The notes under the pieces: generated by a model | Told to the model about the DNA's origin: nothing | Database searches by the model: none | The model's input: the letters and a program-made list of their open reading frames with translations, nothing else | Shown here: positions 46,696 to 61,566 of the stretch, in pieces | Numbering within the stretch: position 1 is the stretch's first letter | Layout: each line of letters starts with the position of its first letter | NCBI GenBank assembly: GCA_963693365.1 | Contig: CAVNZM010000004.1 | Location: forward strand, 10,416,001 to 10,480,000 | Length of the DNA: 64,000 nt | Origin: Amoebidium appalachense | Lineage: Eukaryota; Ichthyosporea | Direction of reading: 5' to 3' | Translations under genes and position numbers: made by a program

Positions 46696-46878
46696 TTTGG
46701 CGATTGGCACCCCCTGTAGAGGGCGAATTTTCTGTTTGAAATTTCAACTGGTTGTTTCAGGGGTAGTATGGACCTTGTGGTGCACGAGACGGGCCGGGGA
46801 GAGAGAGGAGGGAGGGGGCTCAGGAACGGACAGTTGCTCCTTTTTTTTTTTTTTGTTTTAGTTTCCTCCCGCTCCCCT

Positions 46879-46910
<32 letters not shown>

Positions 46911-46990
46911 AGGGGGGATTACGAAGACATTTTTGTATTTTTTGTATTGTATGTTGGTTTGTCCGGGAGTAAACAAGAGGGAGTTTTTTT

Positions 46991-47033
<43 letters not shown>

Positions 47034-47559
47034 CTTCTTTTCTTTCTTCTTTATGCTTTTTTCCTTTTTTTTGGGGGGGGGGGAAGGGGAGGGGGGGGGG
47101 TTGCATATTAGAAAGCTGTTGTTGAGCGAAAAGGTTAGATTTTGGACCATGGTTTATCCCTATCATTGAATGAATGTACCATGATAGAACAGTGTCGCTG
47201 TAGGCATGGAATATGTGTACACGTATGAAAGATTGGGCCGTGCCTTCGAGTTGCAGTTGTGCAGTTACATGTAACTCTGGTGCCACCAACAATGGGGGGC
47301 TAGTTGAATGTTCTGAATTATCAAAATAAATGCAGCATGTTGAATCACATGCATCATCTCCGCCCTTGTGCGATGTTAGTTTATAGTTTAGGTTGCGAGT
47401 GTGTGTGGCAGCATATACATTTCCTGGTTATCTAGTTGATAGAATGACTGTAGAACTGTACTATGATCGTATGAGATGATAGGGTCTGCATGCGCGCAGT
47501 GCCCGGCACGACACATAGCTACGCGATGTTGTCTCCCCTAGGAGGTTGGGTGGGTGGGT

Positions 47560-47605
<46 letters not shown>

Positions 47606-48058
47606 GGTACATCATGATACCACCTAGGCCAAAAGGTTGGTGCGCCAGTGTGCTTGCACTCTATTTGTATCTAATGGATTACAGTAAGTAATGGCCATAC
47701 AATATGATGGGGGCTGTACCGACAGCTACTGGCATTACAGTTTCATAACAATTAGCTCTTGCGTTTCCATAGTGTTTCCATACATCCCCGAACACAACCA
47801 CTGATCATGATATGGTGTATAGCTGCCTGGTTGTTATTTTTATGTCTACGACACGGTGAATAAATACGGTTCTGTTACATTTGTGTATACTGCTATGTGA
47901 CTGTGTCTTGGGGGTGGCAGGTGTCGAACGCAGGCAAAAGCATGTGTGACCCTGCATGCTAAATGCCGGATGGCAGTCACGTTGTGTGATTGGTGGAATA
48001 TCACATATGTTCTCTATGGCTAAAAATAGCATGCATGCATTGCGTGATTGGAGGAATG
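46696..48058. other. Convergent 3' region between two genes
   Basis: 3' UTR and spacer between the plus-strand helical-protein gene (stop 46695) and the minus-strand C2/TIG/FIP gene (stop 48059). Holds G-runs at 46879-46910, 46993-47032 and 47559-47604, an AATAAA at 47325-47330 and another at about 47862. No exon seen. Confidence 0.5.
47325..47330 (+). terminator. Poly-A signal candidate for the helical-protein gene
   Basis: AATAAA, 630 nt after the stop codon and before the convergent gene. Confidence 0.35.
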
Positions 48059-49026
48059 TCACAGGTGGCACAGCAGCTCCGGGTTGGTCTCCATGATTCG
48101 GATGGACAGCCGGTCTATGTAGTCCTTCAGATCCTTATTCTCCCCCTGCAACTCTGCAACCCCCACACCAATCGTAAGTCATGATCATGATATATTTTCA
48201 ACCATTAGGGGTGATAACATCGTTACGAACTCAGCCAGTCCCAAAAACCATTATGCTGGTTGATTCTAATCGTTTGTTATCATTCCCAGCAAGGCGCCAC
48301 ACATACCATTACGTTCGGACAGTGGTGCAGAAAAGTGGCAAGAGAACTGGACACAAACGGGGGGGGGGGGGGGGGGAGGGGGGGGGGGGGGGGGGGGAGG
48401 GTGTATTTGCACGCTGCTTATGACATGTGACGAGGTGTCACGGACTGATCACTCGCTGTACATGTGGTCCGGATCCACACCACCACCGCACGGTAAAACT
48501 TACACAGCCACACACTCAGGTGGGCACACCCACCCGCCCGGCCACCTACAAGCACACACACACATACACCAAGCTATGTCGTATAAACCGTAAGTGGTTG
48601 TGTGCAGAAGTGCATATGTATCTGAAATCGAGAGCTTATGCAAATACAACCAAAGCGCTGGGGCCGTCAAGTTCCCTGTGTATTGCATCACTGTGCATTA
48701 ACATTGAATGTGTGGGCGTCTGTGTGTGTCCGTGTGTGAGTGAGTGTGTGTTCGAGTATGTGTGTACGTGCGAGTGTGCGCGTGCGTGGGTGTGTGTATG
48801 GGGGTGTGTTGGTGTGTGTGCATGCCATGCGTGCGTGGGTGCATGGTGTAGTGTTGAGGAATCCTACTTTCTACTGTCTTCTGCAATGCCTTGATCTCGA
48901 GCTTGAGCTTTGTCGTAGACAAGTGGTCCTCCTCTTCTTTGCTCTCTGCTCGGGGCCTAACCTCCAGCCCTGCAGTCAGGGAGCTCATGCTGACGGCTGG
49001 TGCGGCCTCAACAGTCACAGGATTGG

Positions 49027-49084
<58 letters not shown>

Positions 49085-49272
49085 TTTTTTTTTGGTGCGT
49101 GTGTGTGTGTGTGTGTGTCTGTATGTGTGTGAGTGTGTGTGTGTGTGTGCGCGCGCGCGCGGCTCGCGCGTGCCCGCACGCACGTGCGTGCATGCTTGCA
49201 TGTGTGTGTGTGTGGGGGGGGGGGGGGGGGGGGGGGGGGGGGTCGTGTTTGTTTAAGTGGGTGTGTGTGTAC

Positions 49273-49304
<32 letters not shown>

Positions 49305-50167
49305 CTAATTAAGGTTAAATAATTTGAGCTCTGCCAAAACGAGGTAGTCCCCCCCTCTCCCCTCTCCCCCCATCCTTTTCTCCCACTAGAGCCATTGTTC
49401 CTTTCTCGGTCACCCTTCACCACTTCCCCCTGGTATCTGATCAAGAGCAATACCTGCCACCGCTTCATGAGACAAAACACATATTTAACCTCCTCCCCAT
49501 TCCCTCCACCTTCATCCCAATGCCTGTATATACCTCCTGAATCCTGCATGTTTCCCCTCCTCCTCCCCCCCCCCCCTCCCCCCAATTCCCCCGTGCTCGT
49601 GAAACACTAAACCTCTCTGACTCCCCCCTTCTCCCCCCCCCCCCCCCTCCCCCCCCGGAGTCCCTCCTCTCCTCTTCCCCCTCCCATATGTTTCAAGATG
49701 CAGGAAAGTAGCTCACTCCCACACCCAAGCCCTATATCATTTGTTTTTCACGCACATATGGCCCTATCTCCATCAAAGCCAGGGTACATACATTGAGATG
49801 AACACACCACAGGGGGTGGGGTTCTGGGCGGGTCTGGCATCTCAAATTCCTCGGCCGATCTCATTTTCAGCGGTTGGTTGTAAGTGTAGTCCACTAAGAG
49901 GGAAAAAAAGAAGGGAGGTGAGTGGGTCATAGCAGGTGCTACAGGTGGTCCTAAGGGCAGCAATGATAACTGAACACAACGGAGAGGAAAGGGAAAGGTG
50001 GAAATGAGGGATGGAGGGAAGTTAGGGATATACCCACGGCTCACAGGCACGATGGGAAACATGAATTGTGTCTGGGTGTGTGTGCTCCTGGGGGAGAGGA
50101 GGGAAAGGAGAGGTTGAGTGAGTGAGTGAGTGTGTATCTATGCGTGTGTGTGGGAAGGGGGTGGGGG

Positions 50168-50209
<42 letters not shown>

Positions 50210-50472
50210 GCTGAAAGGCATCGTCACGTACCAATACTCCTGCCCATACCACCCGATTTTGTGGTCACTATCACCGGCCCAGATGTGCCTCCCGGCCCGG
50301 GTTTGGTCACCACCTGCAAAATGACAAGCAGGGTTAAACATGGGCTGATGGATGGGTTGACCCCTCGAGATGGGGGAGGGGGGGGATGTATGCATAGAAG
50401 TTGTGTGTGTGTGTGGTTGGGGGGGGGGGGGGGGGAGGGGGGGAGGGGGGAGGGGGGGGGGGGGAGAGAGGC

Positions 50473-50534
<62 letters not shown>

Positions 50535-51924
50535 CAAAGTGAACGATAACAGACGACAAAACATTTCGGAAATTAAAACATATGCATGCACAAGGAACAG
50601 CCAATCAGACCCCACCTTCAGCAGGATTCTCATGTGAGAAGGGGGAAGGGAGGGGAGGGGAGGGGGGGGGGGGGGGGGGGGGGGATTTTGTATGCGTGAC
50701 AGTAGACGAAGTACGCTTTAGGACGGGTGGGGAGCGGGGGGAGGAAGGGGGAAGGGGACGGACGTTACTTCCAACAATGGCCATGATCACATATCGAATA
50801 CATTTCACACGAGACCACATTGCCAAAGCTCGACATGTCTAGATAGAGTTAACATGCATGATGTGTTTCAGGGGTTTGGGGGTAGAAGGGGCATATGATG
50901 GCAAACCGTGTGCATGGGAGGGAGATACCATATACGAAAACATGTACCTTTATTGTTGACTCTGAGACATAGGTCATCTCACTCAGGTTACAAGGTACCC
51001 CACATATGGATACCCCCACAATGTCGCTGGCATCCAGCCCTAGGTGCTGCCCTCGAATCGTCACCTTAATACCTCCCATGGCTGGTGGGGTGTGCATGCA
51101 ATGCGTATGGCAGGGTGGCGAGGTAGCAGGGCAGCGGCGGCAACGGGGGGGGGGGGGGGGGGGGGGGGGGGTATAAGGAGAGGGGGAGTAGCGGAAGAGA
51201 TGGTGAGAGAGAGAAGAGAGGGTGAGAGAGTGGGTGGGGCAGAGAGAGAGGGGAAAGAGCAGAGGAAGAGGGTGGGGAGGGGGGAAGAACTGATGGGTTG
51301 TGTTTTGGGTAGGCCGGGTTGAGGGTGGGGGTGGGGATGGGGGTGGGGTTGGGATTTGGTTAGATAGGTGTAGGGTTGGAGAGGTGGAGGGTGGGCGGTG
51401 GTGAAGGTGGGGGGGGGGGGGTGAGGGTCGGGTGGGGTGGTGGTGGTGGTGGTGTTGGGGGGGGGGAAGGGGGGGGGGGGGGGGGGAGGGAGATATGTGG
51501 GTGTGGGTATGGGTGAGTGTGTGTGTTGATGGGAATCTTGTGATAATGGGTAGGTCAATATGTGTATCAGGCAGGCATTCACATTTCTAATCTCCTGCGG
51601 ATTTCACCTTAAGAATCGTGAATGTGGGTACCACTCTGCGTGCACAACCAGGCTATTCTTGTAATTGCGAACATGTGCACATACACATTGATTTCGACCA
51701 CCTTGTTGCATGCTAGAAAGGAGATATTCATGAATATCTATACCCTTTTCACTATCTCACAAAACATACCTGGGCCATTGTTTGGTGATATGCCACTGAC
51801 TTCTGGCCCGGTGGCCGAGGGTTCTCCCTCTGGTGGGCTTGCTGCAGTGATGTGTGTGTTTGTGTGTGTGGTGTGTGTGTGTGTGTGCGTGCGTGCATGC
51901 GTGCGTGAGTGCGTGCGTGCGTGC

Positions 51925-51957
<33 letters not shown>

Positions 51958-51965
51958 TGTGTGTG

Positions 51966-52017
<52 letters not shown>

Positions 52018-53332
52018 TATGTGTGCGTGCATGTGTTGATGCATGTGTATGTGAGCACCCACATATCAGTGTCTGTTTTCTGAGCACACGCACATCGATG
52101 CCCGCCAAGAACACTTGTGTTTGCCCATGCAGGGGTGTTGCCGGATGCCACGATCCGAAAAGTTAAAAATTGAGTGATACTCGGTTGCTCTAATGTGGAG
52201 TCTCTAATTAAAAATAGGGACTCAGTACAGACAGCCCCTGGTTATGTGCATCCACAGGAGCACCGTATGCGGTGTAGCCATTATGGCTCATGTGCCTTTC
52301 TGCCCATACAAACCAAGTGGTATCAACACACAAACACAGATATCTGTTCCGACCTCCCCCCGTTCCCCCCCCCCCCCCCCCCTCCCCCCCCCCCCCCCGG
52401 TTCCCCCCCTCCCCCCTCCCCCCCCCCGTCTATCATAACTTCCTCCGTCTACTCCTGTCTCCTCCGTTCCAACCATCCTCCCCGTGGCTACAATGATGGA
52501 TGATGGAAACGTCAAAGTCTCCCCTTTAAACGAAAGGGGGAGGAAAGAGGAGGCGGGGAGGCACGGTGGGTGGGTGGGGGGGGGGGGGGGGGGAGAAGGG
52601 GGGGGGGGGGGGGGGGGGGGAGGCGGGATGGTCGCGCAGGGTAATGGCAGCCATCTAGGTGGTAGCACACGTACCTGGGTCGTAGTATGTGAACTTTGCA
52701 TCACTCTGGGCCTTGCCTGCCCCTGCCACCTTAAGCTCAATCTGTAAAAAAGGAATGTTGTTATCACAATTGTACTCGCTCCTCCTGTTATGGGCAGGGC
52801 GGGGTGAAAGGGGAAGGTGGGGTTGGAGAAGAGCCGAAAGGGGGGGGGGGGGGGGGGGGGGGGGTTTGGCTGTAGAGGCTGGGGGAGGGGGGGGGGGGGG
52901 GGGATATAACTTGAAAGGCACTGCCTGCTTGTGTGGCAGGGGGGTGTGACGCTGTGTGTATATTAATGAGAGCAGCCACACGTTGTATGCAGCCATCCAT
53001 TACTCTGTGTACACTTAGATGGAGCAGCTCCCCCCTCCCCCCTCCCCTCTTCCTCCCCTCCCCTCTCCTCCCCGCATCCAACTCCCCCCCCCCCCCCCCC
53101 CCCCCCCAAACACCCACCCTTCAACCTCATCTCCAACCCCGCCCCTTAGCAGAAACAAATCGATGCAGGCAAAAAAAGCAGAAACCCCCAGAGCAAAGTA
53201 TGCATTAGCCAAGGTAATACACACCTGGTGCGAGCCTTTACCCTTTGGCGTCACGGCCACAATCGTGGTGGGGGATTTCCATTGGATGTTCTCCAGACTG
53301 CACGAATGGTCTGTGCGGAGGGTGGAGGACGG

Positions 53333-53369
<37 letters not shown>

Positions 53370-53504
53370 AAGAGAGGTAATAGAGAGAAGGAGGTAAAAG
53401 AGAGACTATTAAGGGGAAAAGCGAGAGAGAGAGAGTGTGTGTGTTTGTGCGTGTGTGTATGCGTGTGTGTGTGTTTGTGTGTGTCTATGCGTGCGTGCGT
53501 GAGC

Positions 53505-53580
<76 letters not shown>

Positions 53581-53865
53581 ACGTGCAGGCGTACGTGTGT
53601 GTGTGTGTGTGTGCATGCACAACACACATTAGCGCATATCATTCGCGACTGAGAGGGCAAAGCTTATTTGGCAAAAAAGGCACACCCAAAGAGCATGAAC
53701 CAATTTTGAAATGCATACTTTTTCTTCATGGGGGGCCCAAGTCACCCCCAGTAAAGAAGTTTAGCTAACCCGGGGAATTGCATTGCATGTTAGACCCAAC
53801 TAACACTGCTTACCGCCTATACTGGTGGGTCATAGGTCGGGGGTGGAGGCGGTGTTTTTCAAGTT

Positions 53866-53926
<61 letters not shown>

Positions 53927-54913
53927 CGGGGGGAGGGGGGGGAGCACCTCCTATGTGGAGTCTGATTATGTCCTCTGCACAGGCTCCAAAGTTTTCACCT
54001 GCAGTTATAAGTGTAAAGACACAGACAATGCCAAACGCAGGTATCGGGATAAAATGGGTCTGCACATTTATTTAGTGAATCAAAAAAAGGCTCCTGCTAT
54101 TTTGCTGTTATCCTTGCCCTTGATTTTTTTTGGGGAAGGGGTACATCCTATTCAATTCTGGTGAAATGCAATAGAATGACTATGAGTTGGTATTAGAGGG
54201 CTAACAGCCCTGTAGTGAGCAATTTCCTTTCAAAGTTGGATATATTTACGCCAGAAGTTCAAATTCATTGATCGGCAAAGAGCCGTGATATGATATCTGC
54301 AATATCCGGGACATTACGGACTGGTGCTACTTACCCGTTATTGTAATTTCTGTCCCGCCTTCCTCTGAGCCCCTCTGCGGTGTGAAACTGTAGGGGATGT
54401 GGGCAACAGGTTAGAGACTTAACATTATATCATACAACTAACAGCCATCCTCCCCTCCCCCCCCCCCCCCCCCTTCCCCCCGATGTCATGCTGTGGCTAT
54501 TCCATGCTCTTGCTCTTCTTCCTGTCTTGCTGGGAACGAGGGAAGCCGACATACATTGGCTGGTAGTATTTGTGCTGTGTACATAAATAGGAGATTGAGG
54601 TTCAGGTGGCTGTATTTGTGCCCGTGCCCGTGAAAATGACTGACAGGCGTGTAGTTGTACGACTTCGTGCAATTCTTATGCCATATTACGGTCGAGATTC
54701 GGACGAACTATTGGCTGATGCAAACGTGTGATTTGAACAGGTGTGCGGAAATGGTTGGGCTGTCAGAGGGACTACTCGACCTGGTGATGATGGGTTTCTC
54801 CAGGAGATCACTCTGGCTGAGGTTTGGCACTGCAGTGGTGCTCCTGCACGTGTGTGTGTGCGTGTGTGTGTGTGTGTGCGTGTGTGTGTGCGTGTGTGTG
54901 TGTGCATGTGCCA

Positions 54914-54984
<71 letters not shown>

Positions 54985-55149
54985 CATGCAGGCGTGCGTG
55001 CGTGCGTGCGCGTGTGTGGGGTGCAGTGAGCATGTGCGTGATGTGTGTGTTGTGTGTGTGTGTATGTATCTGTGTGTGTGTGTGTGTGGGTGAGTGGGTG
55101 AGTGCGCACATGCGTGATATGTGTGCGTGTGTGGACGTGGTCGTGCGCC

Positions 55150-55181
<32 letters not shown>

Positions 55182-55188
55182 CGCATAT

Positions 55189-55269
<81 letters not shown>

Positions 55270-58200
55270 TGAATATGTGCGGAATGTGTGGAGACGTGTG
55301 TGCGCCAGTGTGTAGGTGTGGTTACATACTACGAGTGTCCATATGTGCATATGCATGTCAATATTTGAGCTTGTGTATATGTGTGCATGCTCACGAGAGC
55401 ACCGGTCTACACCAGCTCATCAGGGAATAAGCAAACGAGACATACAAAAAGAGTTTTGGTACAAGAATGGATGGAGTTGTGTGGATGTACCCGCCACACA
55501 GAGCAATCCAGCAAACTGAAACAATGTTTCTAAACAGCCGAGCTACACATAAAAATTGTGAACTTGCACGTGTATGGTGGTAACAAAAGAGCAACGAAAG
55601 GCGCATACGCACGTACAGGTATGATGGCATACGGCTCATAGAGCACGAAATTCTGGGGGTGGGGCGGAACAGGGAGTGTTAATGCAGAAATTCCTGATGA
55701 AACATGTACAAATCCGAGCACACGAAGTATGCGAAGGAGGAATGCAAGGGATTGCTTTTAGGTGGTGCAGGAGAGAAAGGAGGGTAAGTGGATTAGTGTG
55801 GGTGTGTACTGGATAGGGGGTTGTGGAGAGCTATTGTGGGGTAGGTGGGTGGGGGGGGAGGGTGGGGGGAGGAGAGGGGAGCGGAGTAAGAAAGGGGGGA
55901 AGGAGAGAGAGAGGGGAGGGGAGGAGAGGGGGTAAGGGCGGAGGGGGGGGGGGAGGATGAAGGTGTTACTTTGATAGGAATGGGCCGCGCATTATCTGGC
56001 CAAGCTCACTGACAATGGATATTCGCCTGCCGGTGCTGGGTCTGGAAATAATCCGGCTGCATTAGTGCCTTATTTCTGGTACACGAGTATACACGTGCAT
56101 CTTCAGTGGGTAAGTTTTGAGGGGAATTGTGTTTTCTCTTTGTTTACGTGGCAATTTGGGTTGTGTGATGGTATTCCGATTGTTGTGGTTGGTGTGTGGT
56201 GTGGTGTAAGTGATTGCAGTGGTGGTTGTATTGTAAGAAGAAGAAGGGAAAGGGGGACGGAAGGGGGGGTCGTGGGGGCTGTTTCAAAGAAGTTTGCCCG
56301 TGTCGCTGTAAGATGTGCTAGAGACAAGGACATACACAATATGGAGGTTCACGGGCAGGTTTTCATACATCAGCACAAGGCAGACGTGTCCAAATGTAAG
56401 CATGTGAATACACACAGAGAGAGAGACACCCACACAAGCACACACATACACACACATCCACCACAACCACCACCATCACACATGCAAATACACACAAATA
56501 CACCCAAAACCCCTCCTCCCCCCTTCCTCTCCCCCCCCCCCTCCCCCCCCCCCCCTCTCCCCCACCCTACACACACACACACACACATCCCTGGTACTTA
56601 CGAATTTGTTGTTGATCCCCCTCCAGCCGGCATCCCGTCACTTCCCGCCATATCCAAGTCATCATGACCCTCCAGAAGCCCGGAATTCGACCCACTACCC
56701 AAATGATTAGATTCCTTATTGGTGTCAAAAATCATGGACAGCCTTTGCCGTTGCTTGGGTTGGGGCGATGACGACATTGCAGGCGATAAAGTATTGGCAG
56801 GAAGAGGGCCTGACAGTGAGCTAATAGGAGGAGCTGTTGCCGTTGGGGACGGAAGGGACGCTGCTGATTGGTTGGCCGAGCCACCACCAGCAATGATCTC
56901 TTTGAGGGATGTCATGTTGAAGTTCAGATGGCCTAGCAGGTTATGTGCTGGGGTCAGTTTTCAGGCGACACAAATATCTTTTTTTTTTTTTTTTTTTGAT
57001 GTGAACCTTTCTATTTAAGGTCTTATTCAGTACCGCTGCCTAGTGGCGGGGACACAAAAATCATGGGGTCATGGCTTGGTTTAGACACGTTCACTCTCGG
57101 CCTTCTTTACATGATAATGGGTGCCCAAATGCAGGCTTGTGGAACGTCTTTACTCGCTGAGACAGTTCTATGGGGTTAACATTAAGGGAGGAGGGGAGGA
57201 TGTTGCGCGAGTATGTGGGGTGGGAGTGAGATGTGGATATGGATGGGGTAACGAGAAAAGAGGGGATGTCTACAAGAAACTCACGAGGGATATTGGGTGT
57301 GAACCCGAAGGGATCGAAGGATGGAGGGGGAACCGGTGGGGGGGATATCTTTTCGTTTCCTTTCCTTTCTTTTTTTTTTGTTCTCTGGGGGGGAGGTTGG
57401 GGGGGGGGGGGGAAGGGGGGGGGGGGGGGGGAGGAGGGGGGGGCAGAGAGGGAAAGAATTTGAGCAGGAGGTGGGAAAAAAGAGGGAAATCCATACTGCT
57501 TTTTGACCGTTTGACGCTGTTCTTGCCCTCCACAGACAGGCTTGCATCAGTGGTTGGGGCTGGCGGCTTGGCGGTATGGCTGCTCCAGGCATCAAAGCAG
57601 AGCTCACCCACACCTATAAGTAGAGGGGATTATCAGTATGTGTGTGTGTGCACGCGCTGGGACGGAGGAAAGGGGGGGGGGGGGGGAGGGGGGGTCACTA
57701 TACAACGAAACTGGGGAAGGATGGCCAAGCAAGAAATGGAAGATAATATAATGAAGGTATATCACACTCGTTACTGCATGGAATTTTTGCATCCTAACTA
57801 GTCCCCGGCCCAATATGCAGCGGCACCCATTATGTATGCATGTATGTAGCAGTATTGGCCTTATGGCACTGAAAGTTCTTGTTAATGTAAGGCTAACCAG
57901 AGAAGTTCTTCATTCCAAAACCACATAGCATCACCAACACACACAAGAAATGTTGTAGGGTGCACTGGGGCAATATCATGCTTGTAGCAGTGTTGGGTGT
58001 AGGAGCAAGCTGGAGGTGGCGAGTTTGGAGGCTGGGAAAGGTGAGTGTGTGGGAGCAGGGGAAGGGGAGGGAGGGAGGGCGGGGCAGGGGGGGGGGGGGG
58101 GGGGGGGGGCTTACCTTCGCCCTTTTTATTTAGCAGCTGACGCCATTGCTTGCCTGGTTGGGTGGATATCAGTTTACTGTTTCAAAAAAGTACAATTGCA

Positions 58201-59808
58201 AAATGTCTGCTTCAGTGACAAGTAGAATTATTTTAAAAACCTCTGAATGGCAAGTGCTTTGCATCAGGAACATGCTGAAAATCCCTCGGGTTACTTGAAT
58301 GATTGGAGGGATGGGTTTTTCGCCGGCTGATGATGACGGTCGTGGTAGGTGGGGTGTGTGATTCTGTGCGTGTGTGTTGAAGGGGAAGGGAGAGGGGGGG
58401 GATGGGGGTGGTGGTGGTGGTGGTGGTGGTGGGTGGGGGGAGCGAAGGGAGGGACACTGGCCGACTACACAACTACGAACACGGTGAGGTATATAAAATG
58501 GCACGTGCAAAACAAGTGCATAAAGCTCTTGCAGAATCACAACATGATGGCCATCCCCCAGGTCATCCGGCAGTATCCGATTCTTGACACATTGTTCTAA
58601 AACACGAGGTGTTGCAAGGGGAATGGACTGGTGGGGCTGGGGTAGTGGAGGGAGAGGATATGTGGGAAGAGGAGGTGACGGAAGGGGGCAGGTGCGGGCA
58701 GGGCCGGGGGAACGGGACCCGAGGGGGGGGGGGGGGGGAGGGGAGGTGATGGGGTGGGAAGGGAGAGGGGGGGTGGGGGGAGGGGAGGGGGGCAGGGGGG
58801 CAGGGGACGGAAGGGGGGGGGGGGGGGAGAGGGGCAACAAACCTCCAGGCCGGGTGGATAGGTCTGTGACTGGGACAGAAACAGCACCCAGGGTCTCACT
58901 GCCCTCCCGTACCTTCAGTTCAAGCACGTCCTCTGCTTTCTTGACCTCCCTGTGTGTGAAGAAAACGGGGGAGCGGAGAAGAGGGGAGGGGGTGGGGGGG
59001 GGGGGAGGGGGGGGGGGGGGGGGGGGAGGTTTGGAGTGATTACAATGGGTTACAGGGTACGAAAAACACATTGAAGACAGCATACACAAGGCAGAACTTG
59101 AAAAGCACACACAGAGAGAATAAGTCTTAAGATAAGCAGAGCGCATGTGTGTATGTGGTGAAATGTTGTGTGGGCCACAGTAGTTGTGGATCAATTGTTA
59201 AAGGGGCGCAGAATGGTGCACAGGCAGCAACATGCATCAGGGTCGGAAAAACGGGGAGGGGGGGCCGGGGGGGGGGGGTGAGAGGAGGAGGGCCAGTGAT
59301 TAGCAGATGTAAACGTAGATGCAGAAATTTGCATGAATGGTGAGGGGACTCGATGGGGGTTAAATGGGTTGGGCATATCAGCTAGTGTGACTTTGCATGT
59401 CTCTGTCAATGGCTTAACGAAACGAGCGCAGTATTCTACTCCTATGTGTGAGTGTGTGAGCCTGTTACCCTCTTTCAGGCTCCGACGGAATCTCAGACTC
59501 AGAATCGGATGCCGGGCTAAGCCCAGACTGCCTGGGGAGTGTGGGTCCACAGGGTATTGACACCTCTCATACAGCCACTAGTTGATCGGCAATTGGGCAC
59601 GTGTTTGATAGATGCGCAGACAATTGCGATTGGCTTGGCACTACACGTGCCAGGCTGAGCTACTAGTCAGCTTACACTGTATAAACCACCATCCTTTTGC
59701 CAAGTTCGTGGTTTTTGATTGTCCCAAGGCTGTCTGCCAGGCGGGTGTGTTGGGGTTGTCGCCGCATTGGGGGGAGGGGGCGCGGCGGCGGCGGCGGTGG
59801 GGGGGGGG

Positions 59809-59840
<32 letters not shown>

Positions 59841-60429
59841 GCGCGGGGGAGGGGGGGGGGGGGGGGGAGGAGAAGGGGAGGGGATGGGGAAGGGGAGTTG
59901 GGAGGGGGGGGGGAGAGGGGGGGGAGGGGATGAGCGTACAGTTCGCACTGTTCATTCCATTCTGGGAAGATGGTGCGCTGGGTGGATGCTGCTGTACGGA
60001 ACTTATCCTTGCCGAGGATGATGGTCACATATGCATTCGGGCCTATAGGGAGGAGGCAAGGCTTAGAGCCGGTTTGCATAATGAAAGAAGACCGGGAAAG
60101 TAAGGCTATGGTGATGGTGGTAATAGCGAGGTAATTTTTCTTCTTTTGTGTGCGTGTGTGCATGGGAGGGGGGGGGGGGGGAGGGGGGGGGGGGGGCAGC
60201 ACGTATTACAAAACACACGGAAAAGCCAAGAAGACGTTGCAGAAATGAGTACGGTTATGGATGCATCTGTGAGGCACACTATGAGTCGAAGTGAAGTTTA
60301 AGATTCGATATAACCGGCAATCATTCTTGTGAGTGTGCACGGGAGTGTGGTTGAATACCTGGGGCTGTGTGCGTGCACTTGCACACACACACACAAACAC
60401 CCCCACATGTGTGTGCACGCGCAAACACA

Positions 60430-60490
<61 letters not shown>

Positions 60491-61535
60491 GCGCGCACGC
60501 GCGCTTTCTCTCTCTCTCTTGCTTTCTCTTCCCCTCCCTCTCTCTCCTCCCCCCGGCCTCTCTCTCTGTCTCCCTCCCCACCCCCCCACCCCCCCCTCTC
60601 TATGTATATATATTATATCTCTTTCCCCCACCGTGGCCCACAAAACACACACACACACACACAAACACATACACCTTGGCTCGCATGCACACACACAGAG
60701 AGAGAGAAACACACACAGAGAGAACTATGCCCTCCTGGGGTGATTCGTCTATCTGCCCACCACCAGCCTTCACTATGTATACGTAGCACATGTGTATATA
60801 CATTTTGTAACAGTTCGCGCATACTCGGCCCTCACGCTACAGTGTACAAGATCTGACGGGCACATACAGACTGCATTCTTGCTTATATACACACACCCGT
60901 ACATATGCAAGCACATACCGTATGTGATTCACCAGACACTGACAGAAAAAGATGCAAGCATGTAGGGAAGCACACTGGTGTCCTCCTGCGCTGTTGCACA
61001 GTGTCATACTAAATGGAGCACAAAGGCACACATGCAACAAGGTCAAATAGAAAACACACAACTACACGCCGCAGGACACGCACAATCACACACATCACAC
61101 GTGTACACAGCCAGACACACGCCAAACTCACCGTCCTTGTTCTTGGATACCAGGTGACGGGCAGAAAACACTGCATAGGTAAACGTTCAGGATTATTACC
61201 TATTTCTAGGCCAGTAGAGGTGTGCATCCATCTAAGGAGCTACTTTCACACCGAGTGCATTGCTTTTGTTCTGTTTAGTTCAAGCTGAGCACAAACAAGT
61301 ACACATACGGCAGCACACAATCACACGCATCAACGAGCACACATGCAAATGACTCGTTCTTTTCGTGCATATCGGGAATCAGCCATCATTTTTTTATCTC
61401 CCTTTCTCACAGACTCCCAACCACAGTATCCTCCCTTACACCCCTCCCCCCCCCCCCCCCCCCCCCCCCCCCACCACCTCTAACAATCCCTCGCCCCCTT
61501 CCCCCCCCCCCCCCCCCCCCCCCCCCTCCCCCAGC

Positions 61536-61566
<31 letters not shown>

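Noticed and set aside
54726-54780. Longer version of exon 54829-54781 ending at a later GTTTGC donor
   Set aside because: It ends in phase 0, which does not agree with the next TIG exon (phase 2); the AG/GTCGAG donor at 54781 gives the correct phase and a continuous TIG start.
58498-58590. Short plus-strand ORF starting [14 protein letters not shown] behind a TATATAAAA
   Set aside because: Too short, inside an intron of the C2/TIG/FIP gene, and no family recognised.
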